Virus record (IMG/VR): IMGVR_UViG_3300013111_000141
Coordinates: 1 to 64,000 of that record
DNA: 64,000 bases
Direction: 5' to 3' (one strand)
Source: a virus
In this document: positions 49,002 through 57,436 of the stretch, piece after piece
How positions within the stretch are numbered: position 1 is the stretch's first letter
How the letters are laid out: each line of letters opens with the position of its first letter
Program-made: the position numbers and the translations under genes
Notes under the pieces: model-generated
What the model was told of the DNA's origin: nothing
The model's database searches: none
What the model saw: the letters and a program-made list of their open reading frames with translations, nothing else

Positions 49002-50195
49002 CTAATAAACATCCGTCCAATCTCCCCTTAAACCACCAACTTCATATTCTGTAACACGATTCTCAAAAAAGTTAGTATGATCAGGTGCATTTAATACCCA
49101 ATCTAACCACGGTAACGGATTCTCTTTAACTCTATAATTAGGTTTGAATCCTAATTGTAATAACCTTCTATCAGCAATATATCGGATATATTGTTTTACA
49201 TCATCTTTATCTAAACCTTCTATACTACCGTCACCATATGACAGGTCTATAAATTTATCTTCCAATTTAACAACTTTACGTAACATACTATATATATCTT
49301 TCTTAAATTCATCAGTAACAATTCTTGGATGTTCTTCACAAAATTTCTTAAAAATTTGTGTCATACCATCAACATGCATTGTTTCATCACGGATTGACCA
49401 TTCTACAACTTTACACATTCCTTTCATTTTACCAAATCTTTGAAAATTTAATAACATTACAAATGAAGCAAATAATGAGATACCTTCAGAAAATACAGAT
49501 TTGGCAATAGCAAATGTCAAATTAGAATAATTAGAGTTATCATTATCTCGCATAAAGTCAACCTTATTAGACATTTCTTTATATTCTAAGAATGCATGAA
49601 ACTCTGATTCAGGAAGTCCTAATGTATCATTCAGTAGAGCATATGCTCTTTGATGTATACCTTCTCTAGCCGCAAACGAACCTAACATATTACGTATCTC
49701 GTTATTCTTTAACTTAGGAATAAAAAAATCATAATAATTTTGTCCTACTGCAACATCAGATTGTGTAAATAATCTTAACACTTGAGTAATATAATCCCTT
49801 TCAGACTCCGATAATTTACCATTCTTCCAATCAGCAACGTCATCAGATAAATCAATCTCATCTTCAATCCAATGTGACTGTTCATGTCTTTTTGTCAATT
49901 CAACAGCCCACGGATACCTAAATGGTTTATATGTTTCTGATGGTGTATTCATATTAACAGGAGTATTAAATAAAAATTTCTCTTTATTTTTCATCAATGT
50001 ATCATAATTACCAAAATACTCACCATCCACAACAATTTGCGGTACAGTTCTTTGATTTAACTTTGCAAACTCGTCCCAAACATCCCCACTTGACTGTATA
50101 TCTCTTACCGTATACGTAACATCATGTTTATCAAACCATTGCTTTACATTCAAACAAAATGAACAAGTCGGTTGTGAATATACTATTATCTCCAT
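49002..50195 (-). CDS. nrdB: Glutaredoxin-ribonucleotide reductase beta fusion (Grx-NrdB)
   Basis: 397 residues. Residues 1-75 are a glutaredoxin: IIVYSQPTCSFCLNVKQW (CSFC, about 11-14) and TVPQIVVDGEYFG. The rest is class I NrdB: DWKNGKLSESERDYI, metal-ligand helices DVAVGQNYYDFFIP, AAREGIHQRAYA (about 173-184), FSEGISLFASF and RDETMHVDGM (about 270-279). The fusion brings the reductant of NrdA onto the radical-bearing subunit. The partner NrdA at 60692-62455 has a C-terminal CSSC that Grx could reduce. Confidence 0.93.
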   Translation of the reverse strand: MEIIVYSQPTCSFCLNVKQWFDKHDVTYTVRDIQSSGDVWDEFAKLNQRTVPQIVVDGEYFGNYDTLMKNKEKFLFNTPVNMNTPSETYKPFRYPWAVELTKRHEQSHWIEDEIDLSDDVADWKNGKLSESERDYITQVLRLFTQSDVAVGQNYYDFFIPKLKNNEIRNMLGSFAAREGIHQRAYALLNDTLGLPESEFHAFLEYKEMSNKVDFMRDNDNSNYSNLTFAIAKSVFSEGISLFASFVMLLNFQRFGKMKGMCKVVEWSIRDETMHVDGMTQIFKKFCEEHPRIVTDEFKKDIYSMLRKVVKLEDKFIDLSYGDGSIEGLDKDDVKQYIRYIADRRLLQLGFKPNYRVKENPLPWLDWVLNAPDHTNFFENRVTEYEVGGLRGDWTDVY

Positions 50196-50207
50196 TTATT
50201 TCTCCCT

Positions 50208-51488
50208 TTATAAAAAACTATCCAAATCAGTCACAGGTTCAACCGAATCTATTCTTGATGTTGCAATCTCAAAATACTCTTGTTCTTTCTCGATACCGAT
50301 AAAATCAAAACCCTCATCTTTTGCAGCCATTCCAGTTGAACCACTTCCCATAAATGGGTCAAGAACAGTTCCACCTTTTGGTGTTACGAGTCTGCATAGG
50401 TATTTCATTAACTCTACAGGTTTAACCGTTGGATGTATATTCTTTCGTTCTGTTACAAATCTTCCAGTAACATCATTATCTATCTTTGATTTATCCATTT
50501 CATGTGGATCTCGTCTACCAGACATACTTGATGTCTTTTTGATAGGCATTTCATCACAACCCTGATTTCTTTCTTTCTTAGACACCTTTGGCGAATAGAA
50601 ATATCTTGCAGCTGAACCATCATCTCCATATTCTCTACCGGATGGGGATCCTGTTGATTTATCCCAAATACCACCAGATTTTGAACCTTCACCTTTGTAT
50701 TTACCAGCTTTAGTATATGGAAATACCTCTTTCACAACATCAGAACCATCATGCATTACATTTGATGGGAATCTACCAATTGAAGTGGATTCAATATCAG
50801 ACGGTTTCCAATTATCATCATGCATTACACCTAATGAAGACATTCCCCTATGTGTTCTTTCTTCATTTCGTACTCTACAACCATCAATATTAATACCACC
50901 AGTTCCATGTTTCAATACATTTGTGACAATAGTCTTTTCTGATAATGGTTTCCTAGCCATTACAATCGGTTCGTGTGCCGGTTTTAATGCAGTTCCCCAA
51001 CCTTCCCATTCTGAATTACCTCTATCTACAACAACCTCTGTAGTTGCATTTGTCTCGTTTGGTCTATAACCCTGTTCTTTTCTAGTTTTAGAAATACTTA
51101 CCTGATATCCACAACTTTTAGTTCCAACTACTTCTCTTTCATTGCCCTGTTTTGCATCTACCGATTTTCCGATGTTGTGCGACTTTGGAAACCCAGAACC
51201 ATAGAGCCACATAATCTGATCTCGTATCTCAAACCCTGCGTCCTCAATAGCAACTGCCATTCTATGATAGGTTCTAGAACCAGAAAATGCAAGTAAATGA
51301 CCACCGGGTTTCAATAACTTTAATGCAAGTTCCCACGTTTCTTTAGAAAATGCTATACCAGTATCATCCCATTGTTTCCCCATAAATCCTAACTCATATG
51401 GAGGATCCGTAACAATTGATTCAACTTGCACACCATCATCTATCATCTGTTTCATTCTATCAATACAATCATCACAATACAGTATCAT
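50208..51488 (-). CDS. DNA methyltransferase (DPPY class, beta type)
   Basis: About 426 residues from MILYCDDCIDRM (an earlier in-frame Met is possible at 51518). VTDPPYELGFMGKQWDD near residue 27 is motif IV; VLDPFMGSGSTGMAA near the C-terminus is the SAM motif I, giving beta-class order (IV before I). A large central region (HNIGKSVDAKQG, MARKPLSEKT, KPAHEP..) is typical of phage modification methylases of this type. Base target (A-N6 or C-N4) not readable. Confidence 0.87.
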   Translation of the reverse strand: MILYCDDCIDRMKQMIDDGVQVESIVTDPPYELGFMGKQWDDTGIAFSKETWELALKLLKPGGHLLAFSGSRTYHRMAVAIEDAGFEIRDQIMWLYGSGFPKSHNIGKSVDAKQGNEREVVGTKSCGYQVSISKTRKEQGYRPNETNATTEVVVDRGNSEWEGWGTALKPAHEPIVMARKPLSEKTIVTNVLKHGTGGINIDGCRVRNEERTHRGMSSLGVMHDDNWKPSDIESTSIGRFPSNVMHDGSDVVKEVFPYTKAGKYKGEGSKSGGIWDKSTGSPSGREYGDDGSAARYFYSPKVSKKERNQGCDEMPIKKTSSMSGRRDPHEMDKSKIDNDVTGRFVTERKNIHPTVKPVELMKYLCRLVTPKGGTVLDPFMGSGSTGMAAKDEGFDFIGIEKEQEYFEIATSRIDSVEPVTDLDSFL

Positions 51489-51750
51489 CACCACCATCCT
51501 TACTGGGGAAAAAATCATTTACTTGATGACCTTTAAATTTAATAGTATCAGGTTTTTCAAAACACGACACATACACACGCCCCAATTCTTCCATTCTCAA
51601 CTCAAATAATTTAGATACTGCAACTACATCTTCACGTTCTGAACTATCCTTCATTTTTTTAATGATTAATTCTAAATCATCAGAAAATCCCCACACCCTC
51701 ATTATTAATTGATCTAACTCATACAACTTATCTATTTTATCTTTCTTCAT
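51472..51750 (-). CDS. Hypothetical protein, 92 aa
   Basis: MKKDKIDKLYELDQLIMRVW, helical, with later FELRMEELGRVYVSCFEKP. Overlaps the methylase start. Unknown. Confidence 0.55.
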   Translation of the reverse strand: MKKDKIDKLYELDQLIMRVWGFSDDLELIIKKMKDSSEREDVVAVSKLFELRMEELGRVYVSCFEKPDTIKFKGHQVNDFFPSKDGGDDTVL

Positions 51751-51992
51751 AATATACCTCTATACTTGTTATACATCCCCATATAATAATTATAACACAT
51801 AGCAGAACAATACATATTTTCACACTTTTCTATCCATTCATCACTAGGATATCCATCACCATAATAAACCATCAATGGGTTATATATCGGTGCATTTATA
51901 TCAAAAAAGGCATACTTCCCATTTACTCGTTGTAATTCTGGTATATTAATAAGTCCAGCAGCCACTTTCTTTATCACATATAAATGTTTCAT
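51747..51992 (-). CDS. Hypothetical Tyr/Cys-rich protein, 81 aa
   Basis: MKHLYVIKKVAAGLINIPEL, then IYNPLMVYYGDGYPSDEWIE and CENMYCSAMCYNYYMGMYNKY. Three clustered Cys suggest metal or disulfide. ATGA overlap downstream. Unknown. Confidence 0.55.
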   Translation of the reverse strand: MKHLYVIKKVAAGLINIPELQRVNGKYAFFDINAPIYNPLMVYYGDGYPSDEWIEKCENMYCSAMCYNYYMGMYNKYRGIL

Positions 51993-51995
51993 ATA

Positions 51996-52211
51996 TCACC
52001 CACGTTCTGGAACTTCAGTACAAGTCACAAACCTTCTCATATAAAAAAAACAAAGTCTCCATTTATTATCCTCTAATATCCACCTAGAAGTCAACCCCCA
52101 CAATGCAAATTCTTCCATATTATCAGGTTTCACACCATCCATATATCTTGGTTCAGAATATACATTAATAGATAACATAAACAATAACATAAATGTAATT
52201 AAAATCTTCAT
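51996..52211 (-). CDS. Secreted small protein, 71 aa
   Basis: Signal peptide MKILITFMLLFMLSINVYSE, cut likely after YS. The mature 52 residues hold two Cys (RLCFFYMRRFVTC) that may pair in the periplasm. Unknown. Confidence 0.65.
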   Translation of the reverse strand: MKILITFMLLFMLSINVYSEPRYMDGVKPDNMEEFALWGLTSRWILEDNKWRLCFFYMRRFVTCTEVPERG

Positions 52212-52372
52212 AGACCACTTTTGACATTAGTCAACGAACACACCCATTTAACACCATATCTATCAAATGAAACCTTATAAATATTAAACACATTACATAT
52301 ATTAACATCTAATACAATACCATATCCATATCGTCCAGATATAACACCATCTCCACTACATATTTCTTTCAT
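52208..52372 (-). CDS. Small protein, 54 aa
   Basis: MKEICSGDGVISGRYGYGIV, beta-rich, ending VCSLTNVKSGL. ATGA overlap with the secreted-protein gene. Unknown. Confidence 0.5.
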   Translation of the reverse strand: MKEICSGDGVISGRYGYGIVLDVNICNVFNIYKVSFDRYGVKWVCSLTNVKSGL

Positions 52373-52391
52373 AACTATTCCTTACTAAAAC

Positions 52392-52467
52392 TGGTGGGTC
52401 TGGTAGGAGTCGAACCTACACTCGGCCGATTATGAGTCGGATGCATTAACCATTATGCTACAGACCC
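52392..52467 (-). tRNA. tRNA with CAT anticodon (Met, or Ile2 after lysidine modification)
   Basis: 76 nt. Acceptor GGGTCTG/CAGACCC pairs fully, discriminator A, CCA encoded. D stem GCAT/ATGC, anticodon loop CTCATAA, T stem GTAGG/CCTAC with TTCGACT. Pair 27-43 is mismatched. It lacks the GGG/CCC anticodon stem and the 1-72 mismatch of initiators, so it is an elongator. The GACTCATAATC anticodon arm resembles E. coli tRNA-Ile2, which reads AUA; that codon is common in this AT-rich genome. Confidence 0.93.
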
Positions 52468-52473
52468 TATTAT

Positions 52474-52575
52474 TTAAAACAAATGATAAGCAAAATATAT
52501 TCCAGTTGCAACCAAATGAAATAAAACTAAATTCGGTTCAAACGTTATTTTTCTATCTATTAAATTAATTAACAT
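52474..52575 (-). CDS. Tiny membrane peptide, 33 aa
   Basis: MLINLIDRKITFEPNLVLFH then a hydrophobic end (LVATGIYFAYHLF). Lies between the tRNA and the glycine-zipper gene. Weak start site; low certainty. Confidence 0.4.
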   Translation of the reverse strand: MLINLIDRKITFEPNLVLFHLVATGIYFAYHLF

Positions 52576-52580
52576 ATTTT

Positions 52581-53072
52581 TTATCTCAACAAACGATAAG
52601 AACGATTAATATTAACCCGAACACTTTCTCCTGGCTCATAACTTAAAACAGATGACATAAGATTACCATCAACTTTATACGACACACTATAACCACTAAC
52701 ATATTGCTCTGTATGCGTATTTTCTTCAATAACACAATCATTCACATACTGTTTTTTTGATTTATAACTATCTTCAATACTAGAACCAATCATAGCACCA
52801 GCCGCAGTACCAAGCATTCTATTAACAGTAGAACCTGTTAATTTTCTAGTAATAACGTGTCCAGCAAAAGCACCAACAACCCCACCAAGCAAATTAGAGG
52901 AATTAGAATCAACATATACCTCACGTTTAACACATGTTCTAGTTGGTGTATCATACACCACTCTGTTATTATATATAGGGGTTGACGATATAACTGGAAC
53001 CGTAACCACCTCAGCATATGCATTAGTCGTTAACATTAATGACGTTAATAACAATAATTTACCACCTTTCAT
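52581..53072 (-). CDS. Glycine-zipper (SlyB/2TM-like) exported protein
   Basis: 163 residues. Signal peptide MKGGKLLLLTSLMLTTNAYA. A glycine zipper spans about 58-97 (LLGGVVGAFAGHVITRKLTG, MLGTAAGAMIGSSIEDSY), as in the outer-membrane lipoprotein family SlyB/Rick_17kDa. No lipobox Cys at the cut site, so periplasmic or embedded rather than lipidated. Possible envelope or superinfection role. Confidence 0.75.
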   Translation of the reverse strand: MKGGKLLLLTSLMLTTNAYAEVVTVPVISSTPIYNNRVVYDTPTRTCVKREVYVDSNSSNLLGGVVGAFAGHVITRKLTGSTVNRMLGTAAGAMIGSSIEDSYKSKKQYVNDCVIEENTHTEQYVSGYSVSYKVDGNLMSSVLSYEPGESVRVNINRSYRLLR

Positions 53073-53105
53073 GACTTTACTCCAATATTTCTAACTAATA
53101 TATAT

Positions 53106-53134
53106 ATAATAACACAAAAACAACTATAAGTCAA
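53106..53134 (-). promoter_or_regulatory. Early sigma70-type promoter
   Basis: TTGACT (53129-53134), 17-nt spacer, TATTAT (53106-53111) with extended TGT. Drives the glycine-zipper gene and the tRNA. Confidence 0.85.
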
Positions 53135-55406
53135 GTCTTTTTTCAATAAAAATTGAAATTCTTTCCCATATTAAATCCGAATTATTATACAATATACCAT
53201 GACAATCTGAACCAATAATATGCATTTCCTTATCAGAGGAAACCACATTATTATATATATAATCAGCACCCCTAACTGAAACCAATGAATCATCTTTAGA
53301 ATATATAATCAACATAGGAACTGTTACATTAGATAATGTACTCTTAATACTTTTAACCAATCTTCCTACCTCATATATACTAAACGTTGGTATTATCCAA
53401 TAATTAATATGTTCATTCTCAGGGATATTCTTAAAAAATGTTTTAACTCCATTACATGATAATAATGTACTAACAACCTTATTAATACCGTTAATTATAG
53501 GTACAAACTTAATTCTAGTATCATCATAAAAAATAGGAGCAGATATAACAACTATAGATTTAACCCTAGAATCATTTATAAACTCTTTACGTAATGCAAT
53601 TGCACCACCAGTAGAAAACCCAACAATCACAATATTTTTAGACAACATAGAAGCCATGTCAAAATAACTATAAACCGATTTTATCCAATCATTATGGTTA
53701 TATTGCATCAACTCATATGGTGACGTACCATGACCAACGATTCTAGCACCAACAACAATATAACCAATTCCACACAAATAATCACCAAACCCCCTAACTT
53801 CTGCCGGTGATGACAATAATCCATGAATTAACAATATTACCACACCATTAGACTTTTTAGGAAATAAAATAAAAGGATTATCATCAGAAGTATTAATTTC
53901 AGAAAATTTAGAATTATATTTATCATTACTATATAATTTCTTATCATATGTTAACGATAGTTTCTGATCATCCAATAAATGTAATGCTATATCTTTATTA
54001 GTAACCTTATGCATATCACTAATAACACTCTTAACAACATTACCAACCAAAGAAACTGGTTGTATCTCATTATAATATACAACTAATAAATTCTCAACCC
54101 TAACTGTTAATGGATCAACATTAAAATTAAACTTACCAGATAAATATATAGTATTACTCCCTATGACCAATACACCTTGTTTCTCAAGAGACTCAATATA
54201 TTTTAATACATCTACATTATTACCACTTAATATATCACCATAAAGATGTGGAGTTAATAACCCACTATGTAATCTAATTCCAGACTTCTGTTGTAATGTC
54301 TTTAACACCAAATATAATTCTTTATGTAATTGATCCTTGGAAATAGATACTATATTTTGTTTAAATCTATACATCAATAAGCAAGATATTAAATGACTTA
54401 AATTAATAGTAACATAAGAATAAATACTCTTAGTGTAATAGTCACGTGTAAGATTAGAACACTTTATAAGATGCTTATGCAACATATCGACTTTCCAAGA
54501 CTTATCAACATCACCAATAGAAAACACATCATCTAAGGATTTTATAGAATCAGTAAATGTTTCAGTTAACGACGACTTCCATGAATGCCAAATACCGGAG
54601 GTAGATATCACTTTGCTCATAACAACATCCATATCAGTATCTTTAGTAATTAAATTACCCTCAACTAACAACTCTTCTGTTTGTCGTAATGTGAGTCCAT
54701 TAGAAATATATTCAACTGCCTTCAATAAAACATTATCAGTTACACGCAAAGGATAAAACGTTATATTAGATGCAACTATATTAGTAGGTTTTGATACTGC
54801 ATCCAATAACTCATCCAAACTATTAAAATCTAATTCCTTTTGCCACATTAATAATCTATCCATGTCCATATCTCTATGAGCATTACGAACTATAAACTTA
54901 AACACCTCCAACCCATGTGACAAAACAGCTGCCCCAGTATGTTGTTTCCGTACTTTCATAGTTGTTTGACATAACATATTATAATGTCCTTCATCATCAA
55001 CAACCCTATGATCCTTTACCATTCCACCTTCAGGAAAAATAACAACTTTATGTCCGTGTAATATTTGTTTCGCTAAAATAGGAAATAATCTGGGGTGATT
55101 ATGAGGGACAACTCCTAACTTACTTAAATAGGATGATAATATATTATCATTTTTAAAAAATTCACCAGACCCAACAGAATAACAATAACTACCATTTTCT
55201 TCATGTATCAAATATTGAGGGATAAATGTTTCTATACGAGAAAAATGATTAAATACAAATATACTACCATCGTCAATATTAATATCAGAATGAATATTAA
55301 TATTAATTCTTAATAATCGTTTCAGAATTCTAAATGAACGTATAGATAATCTATACATACGTTTATCTATATCAATCCAATCACGATTATACTTAAACCC
55401 ACTCAT
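53124..55406 (-). CDS. Acyltransferase (PlsC-like)-alpha/beta hydrolase fusion
   Basis: 760 residues. N-terminal acyltransferase: VFNHFSRIETFIP (about 50-62, HxxxxE in place of the usual HxxxxD) and VVIFPEGGMVKD (about 119-130), the FPEG block of PlsB/PlsC enzymes that acylate glycerol phosphate or lysophosphatidate. A helical middle part of about 300 residues is not recognised. C-terminal hydrolase: LIHGLLSSPAE (oxyanion), VGFSTGGAIA (GxSxG nucleophile, about 615-624), Asp in YSKDDSLVS, His in SDCHGIL. The combination suggests lipid remodelling or deacylation at the membrane. Not a usual phage protein. Overlaps the methylase gene upstream by 4 nt. Confidence 0.82.
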   Translation of the reverse strand: MSGFKYNRDWIDIDKRMYRLSIRSFRILKRLLRININIHSDINIDDGSIFVFNHFSRIETFIPQYLIHEENGSYCYSVGSGEFFKNDNILSSYLSKLGVVPHNHPRLFPILAKQILHGHKVVIFPEGGMVKDHRVVDDEGHYNMLCQTTMKVRKQHTGAAVLSHGLEVFKFIVRNAHRDMDMDRLLMWQKELDFNSLDELLDAVSKPTNIVASNITFYPLRVTDNVLLKAVEYISNGLTLRQTEELLVEGNLITKDTDMDVVMSKVISTSGIWHSWKSSLTETFTDSIKSLDDVFSIGDVDKSWKVDMLHKHLIKCSNLTRDYYTKSIYSYVTINLSHLISCLLMYRFKQNIVSISKDQLHKELYLVLKTLQQKSGIRLHSGLLTPHLYGDILSGNNVDVLKYIESLEKQGVLVIGSNTIYLSGKFNFNVDPLTVRVENLLVVYYNEIQPVSLVGNVVKSVISDMHKVTNKDIALHLLDDQKLSLTYDKKLYSNDKYNSKFSEINTSDDNPFILFPKKSNGVVILLIHGLLSSPAEVRGFGDYLCGIGYIVVGARIVGHGTSPYELMQYNHNDWIKSVYSYFDMASMLSKNIVIVGFSTGGAIALRKEFINDSRVKSIVVISAPIFYDDTRIKFVPIINGINKVVSTLLSCNGVKTFFKNIPENEHINYWIIPTFSIYEVGRLVKSIKSTLSNVTVPMLIIYSKDDSLVSVRGADYIYNNVVSSDKEMHIIGSDCHGILYNNSDLIWERISIFIEKRLDL

Positions 55407-56410
55407 GTTATTAAAAACTCATCAAGCGTGACAGCATTCTTACGTTCAGTCTCAGTATTAACATTCTCTTTAGTTATCTTAAAAAACTGTTCTGATGCTT
55501 CAAATCCAATATACTTTCTACCAAGTTGTGATGCTCTAACTAATGTAGTGCCTGTGCCAGAAAAGGGGTCAAGAACAACACCACCTACTGGACAACCCGC
55601 AATTATAGGTTTATCAATTAATTCTGAATTATATGAAGCAAGGTGTGAAGAACGATTACCCTTTATCGTGATATTCCAAAAATCAGCAACATCACCCGGG
55701 TTCTTTCCTTTTGGATTTAATGAAGTATTACCACTATTGTATTCATCAATATCACGTCCACCATTCTTTGGTCTAGAAAGACTTTGAGCAGAACTCACCC
55801 CAATACCAGTAGAATACTTATTTTCATTAGTACCACGTAAGGCTCTTTTAATAGAAGTAGTCATATTCTCATCACGAATAGAATCAAGGTCAAAATAATA
55901 ACCTTTAGGTTTCTTCGTCATTAAAAATATATATTCGTGTTTCTTTGAGAATCTATCACGAACTGATTCCGGCATACCATTTCTCTTTGCCCAGATTATA
56001 TCATTACGAATAGTCCAACCACGATCATAACAACCAATAGCAAATCTATGAGGAATCAATAATAAACTTTTAGATCTCAAATCAGATGGTTGTTTTATCA
56101 CCATACCACCCAAATATTCACCAGTTCTACTTCCGGTATATCCCATATTAAGTCCACCAGATTTAGTAGAATATGTGTCGCCAAGATTGATCCACACAGT
56201 ACCAGTATCTTTTAAAACTCTATATATCTCATCCATCATTTCCCATAAATGTTCAAGATATTCTTGAAATGTGGGTTCTAATCCCCACTGCCCATCAAAC
56301 CCATAGTCTCTTAATTGCCAATATGGCGGTGACGTAATGACACAATCAATAGATGCATCATCTAACTTTTTGAAACCTTCCATGATGTCACAATTATATA
56401 TTTTATCCAA
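55403..56410 (-). CDS. DNA methyltransferase (SPPY class) with TTG start
   Basis: About 335 residues. Motif IV CVITSPPYWQLRDYG near the N-terminus and SAM motif VLDPFSGTGTTLVRA near 296-310: beta-class order as in cytosine-N4 or adenine-N6 methylases. Start placed at TTG (giving (M)DKIYNCDIMEGF) because GGAGGG lies six bases before it and the -10 of the promoter at 56434 overlaps the farther in-frame ATG at 56443, making that ATG untranscribed. Product also has TVWINLGD and HRFAIGCYDRGW. Confidence 0.85.
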   Translation of the reverse strand: MDKIYNCDIMEGFKKLDDASIDCVITSPPYWQLRDYGFDGQWGLEPTFQEYLEHLWEMMDEIYRVLKDTGTVWINLGDTYSTKSGGLNMGYTGSRTGEYLGGMVIKQPSDLRSKSLLLIPHRFAIGCYDRGWTIRNDIIWAKRNGMPESVRDRFSKKHEYIFLMTKKPKGYYFDLDSIRDENMTTSIKRALRGTNENKYSTGIGVSSAQSLSRPKNGGRDIDEYNSGNTSLNPKGKNPGDVADFWNITIKGNRSSHLASYNSELIDKPIIAGCPVGGVVLDPFSGTGTTLVRASQLGRKYIGFEASEQFFKITKENVNTETERKNAVTLDEFLIT

Positions 56411-56433
56411 ATCAAACCCTCCACTATATTCAT

Positions 56434-56462
56434 AGTATACCACACCCCAACTTAATTGTCAA
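56434..56462 (-). promoter_or_regulatory. Early sigma70-type promoter
   Basis: TTGACA (56457-56462), 17-nt spacer, TATACT (56434-56439) with extended TGG. Transcription should start near 56427, leaving GGAGGG and the TTG start downstream. Confidence 0.88.
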
Positions 56463-56470
56463 GGTGTTTA

Positions 56471-57109
56471 TTAATTTTTTTCCAATGCTAATTGAAACGA
56501 AGGTCTGACTATACAACGGTCAACATACGATTTAAGATGTGGGAAGTCATGTAAAAGTTCTGGGAACCAATTCAATGTAGATGATACCATTATATCAACA
56601 ACAGAAAATTCATGTCCTATCATATATGGACGTTGAACCATCATTGGATTATTACCATTCATAGAATTGTCTATAACTACTAATATTTTTTTATATCGTT
56701 CTAAAGAATATTCAACAACCGACTGTCTACGTTTTTCTTTAGGCAACAACTTACTATGTAAAAATATATCCACCAACGGATACTCCATAGTAGAAGTAAC
56801 ATAAAACATCCACTTCAAATACTCAGTCCGATACAAACTAGACACGTCAGGAGACAACCCCGATTCAGGATTCATATCACACAAATACATACAAATAGCA
56901 CCAGCCTCCCATATAACATTATTATTATACTTTAATGTCGGTACGGATGCATTTGGATTCAATGTCAAATAATCTCTATCTGTTTTACCATCACCAAATA
57001 TATTGATTGGTGTTAACTGATACTCAATACCTAATTCTTCTAATAACCATAAAGGTCTAAATGACCTCGTATCAGTACAATGATACAACTCAATAATATC
57101 GTTACTCAT
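56471..57109 (-). CDS. Glutathione S-transferase
   Basis: About 212 residues from MSNDIIELYHC, which has TAGGAG five bases upstream. Thioredoxin-like N-domain: LYHCTDTRSFRPLWLLEELGI, NPNASVPTLKYNNNVIWEAGAICMYL (about 50-76, with the SVPTL cis-Pro and EAGA in place of the usual ESxA glutathione site). All-helical C-domain ends FPHLKSYVDRC. Role in infection unknown; stress protection or redox are possible. Rare in phages as far as I know. Confidence 0.87.
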   Translation of the reverse strand: MSNDIIELYHCTDTRSFRPLWLLEELGIEYQLTPINIFGDGKTDRDYLTLNPNASVPTLKYNNNVIWEAGAICMYLCDMNPESGLSPDVSSLYRTEYLKWMFYVTSTMEYPLVDIFLHSKLLPKEKRRQSVVEYSLERYKKILVVIDNSMNGNNPMMVQRPYMIGHEFSVVDIMVSSTLNWFPELLHDFPHLKSYVDRCIVRPSFQLALEKN

Positions 57110-57117
57110 ATTCACTC

Positions 57118-57435
57118 CTACAGATTAGTTGGGTTCACTGAGAAATATAATGCAAATGTCTTTACCGTATCTGGGTATACATGTTCATTATATTCTAATA
57201 CCTTTCCTTCCTCTAAAAATTCACGTTTTAATAAACACTTATCCACGTGATTTGGTAAATTGTCAAAATTGTCATATAAATGTTTCATCACCTCATAATG
57301 TCTTATCTCTGAATATATATTATTACTATCTGGATGATGAGTAAACATATATGAATACATTAAATAATATCCTATTTCCTTTTCTAATTTATATTTATCA
57401 GACTCCATATACTCATAATACTTATCAATCTTCAT
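57118..57435 (-). CDS. Hypothetical protein, 105 aa
   Basis: MKIDKYYEYMESDKYKLEKE, mainly helical and Tyr/His rich, ending YFSVNPTNL. No family recognised. 1-nt gap to the ParB-like cargo gene upstream. Confidence 0.6.
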   Translation of the reverse strand: MKIDKYYEYMESDKYKLEKEIGYYLMYSYMFTHHPDSNNIYSEIRHYEVMKHLYDNFDNLPNHVDKCLLKREFLEEGKVLEYNEHVYPDTVKTFALYFSVNPTNL

Positions 57436-57436
57436 A

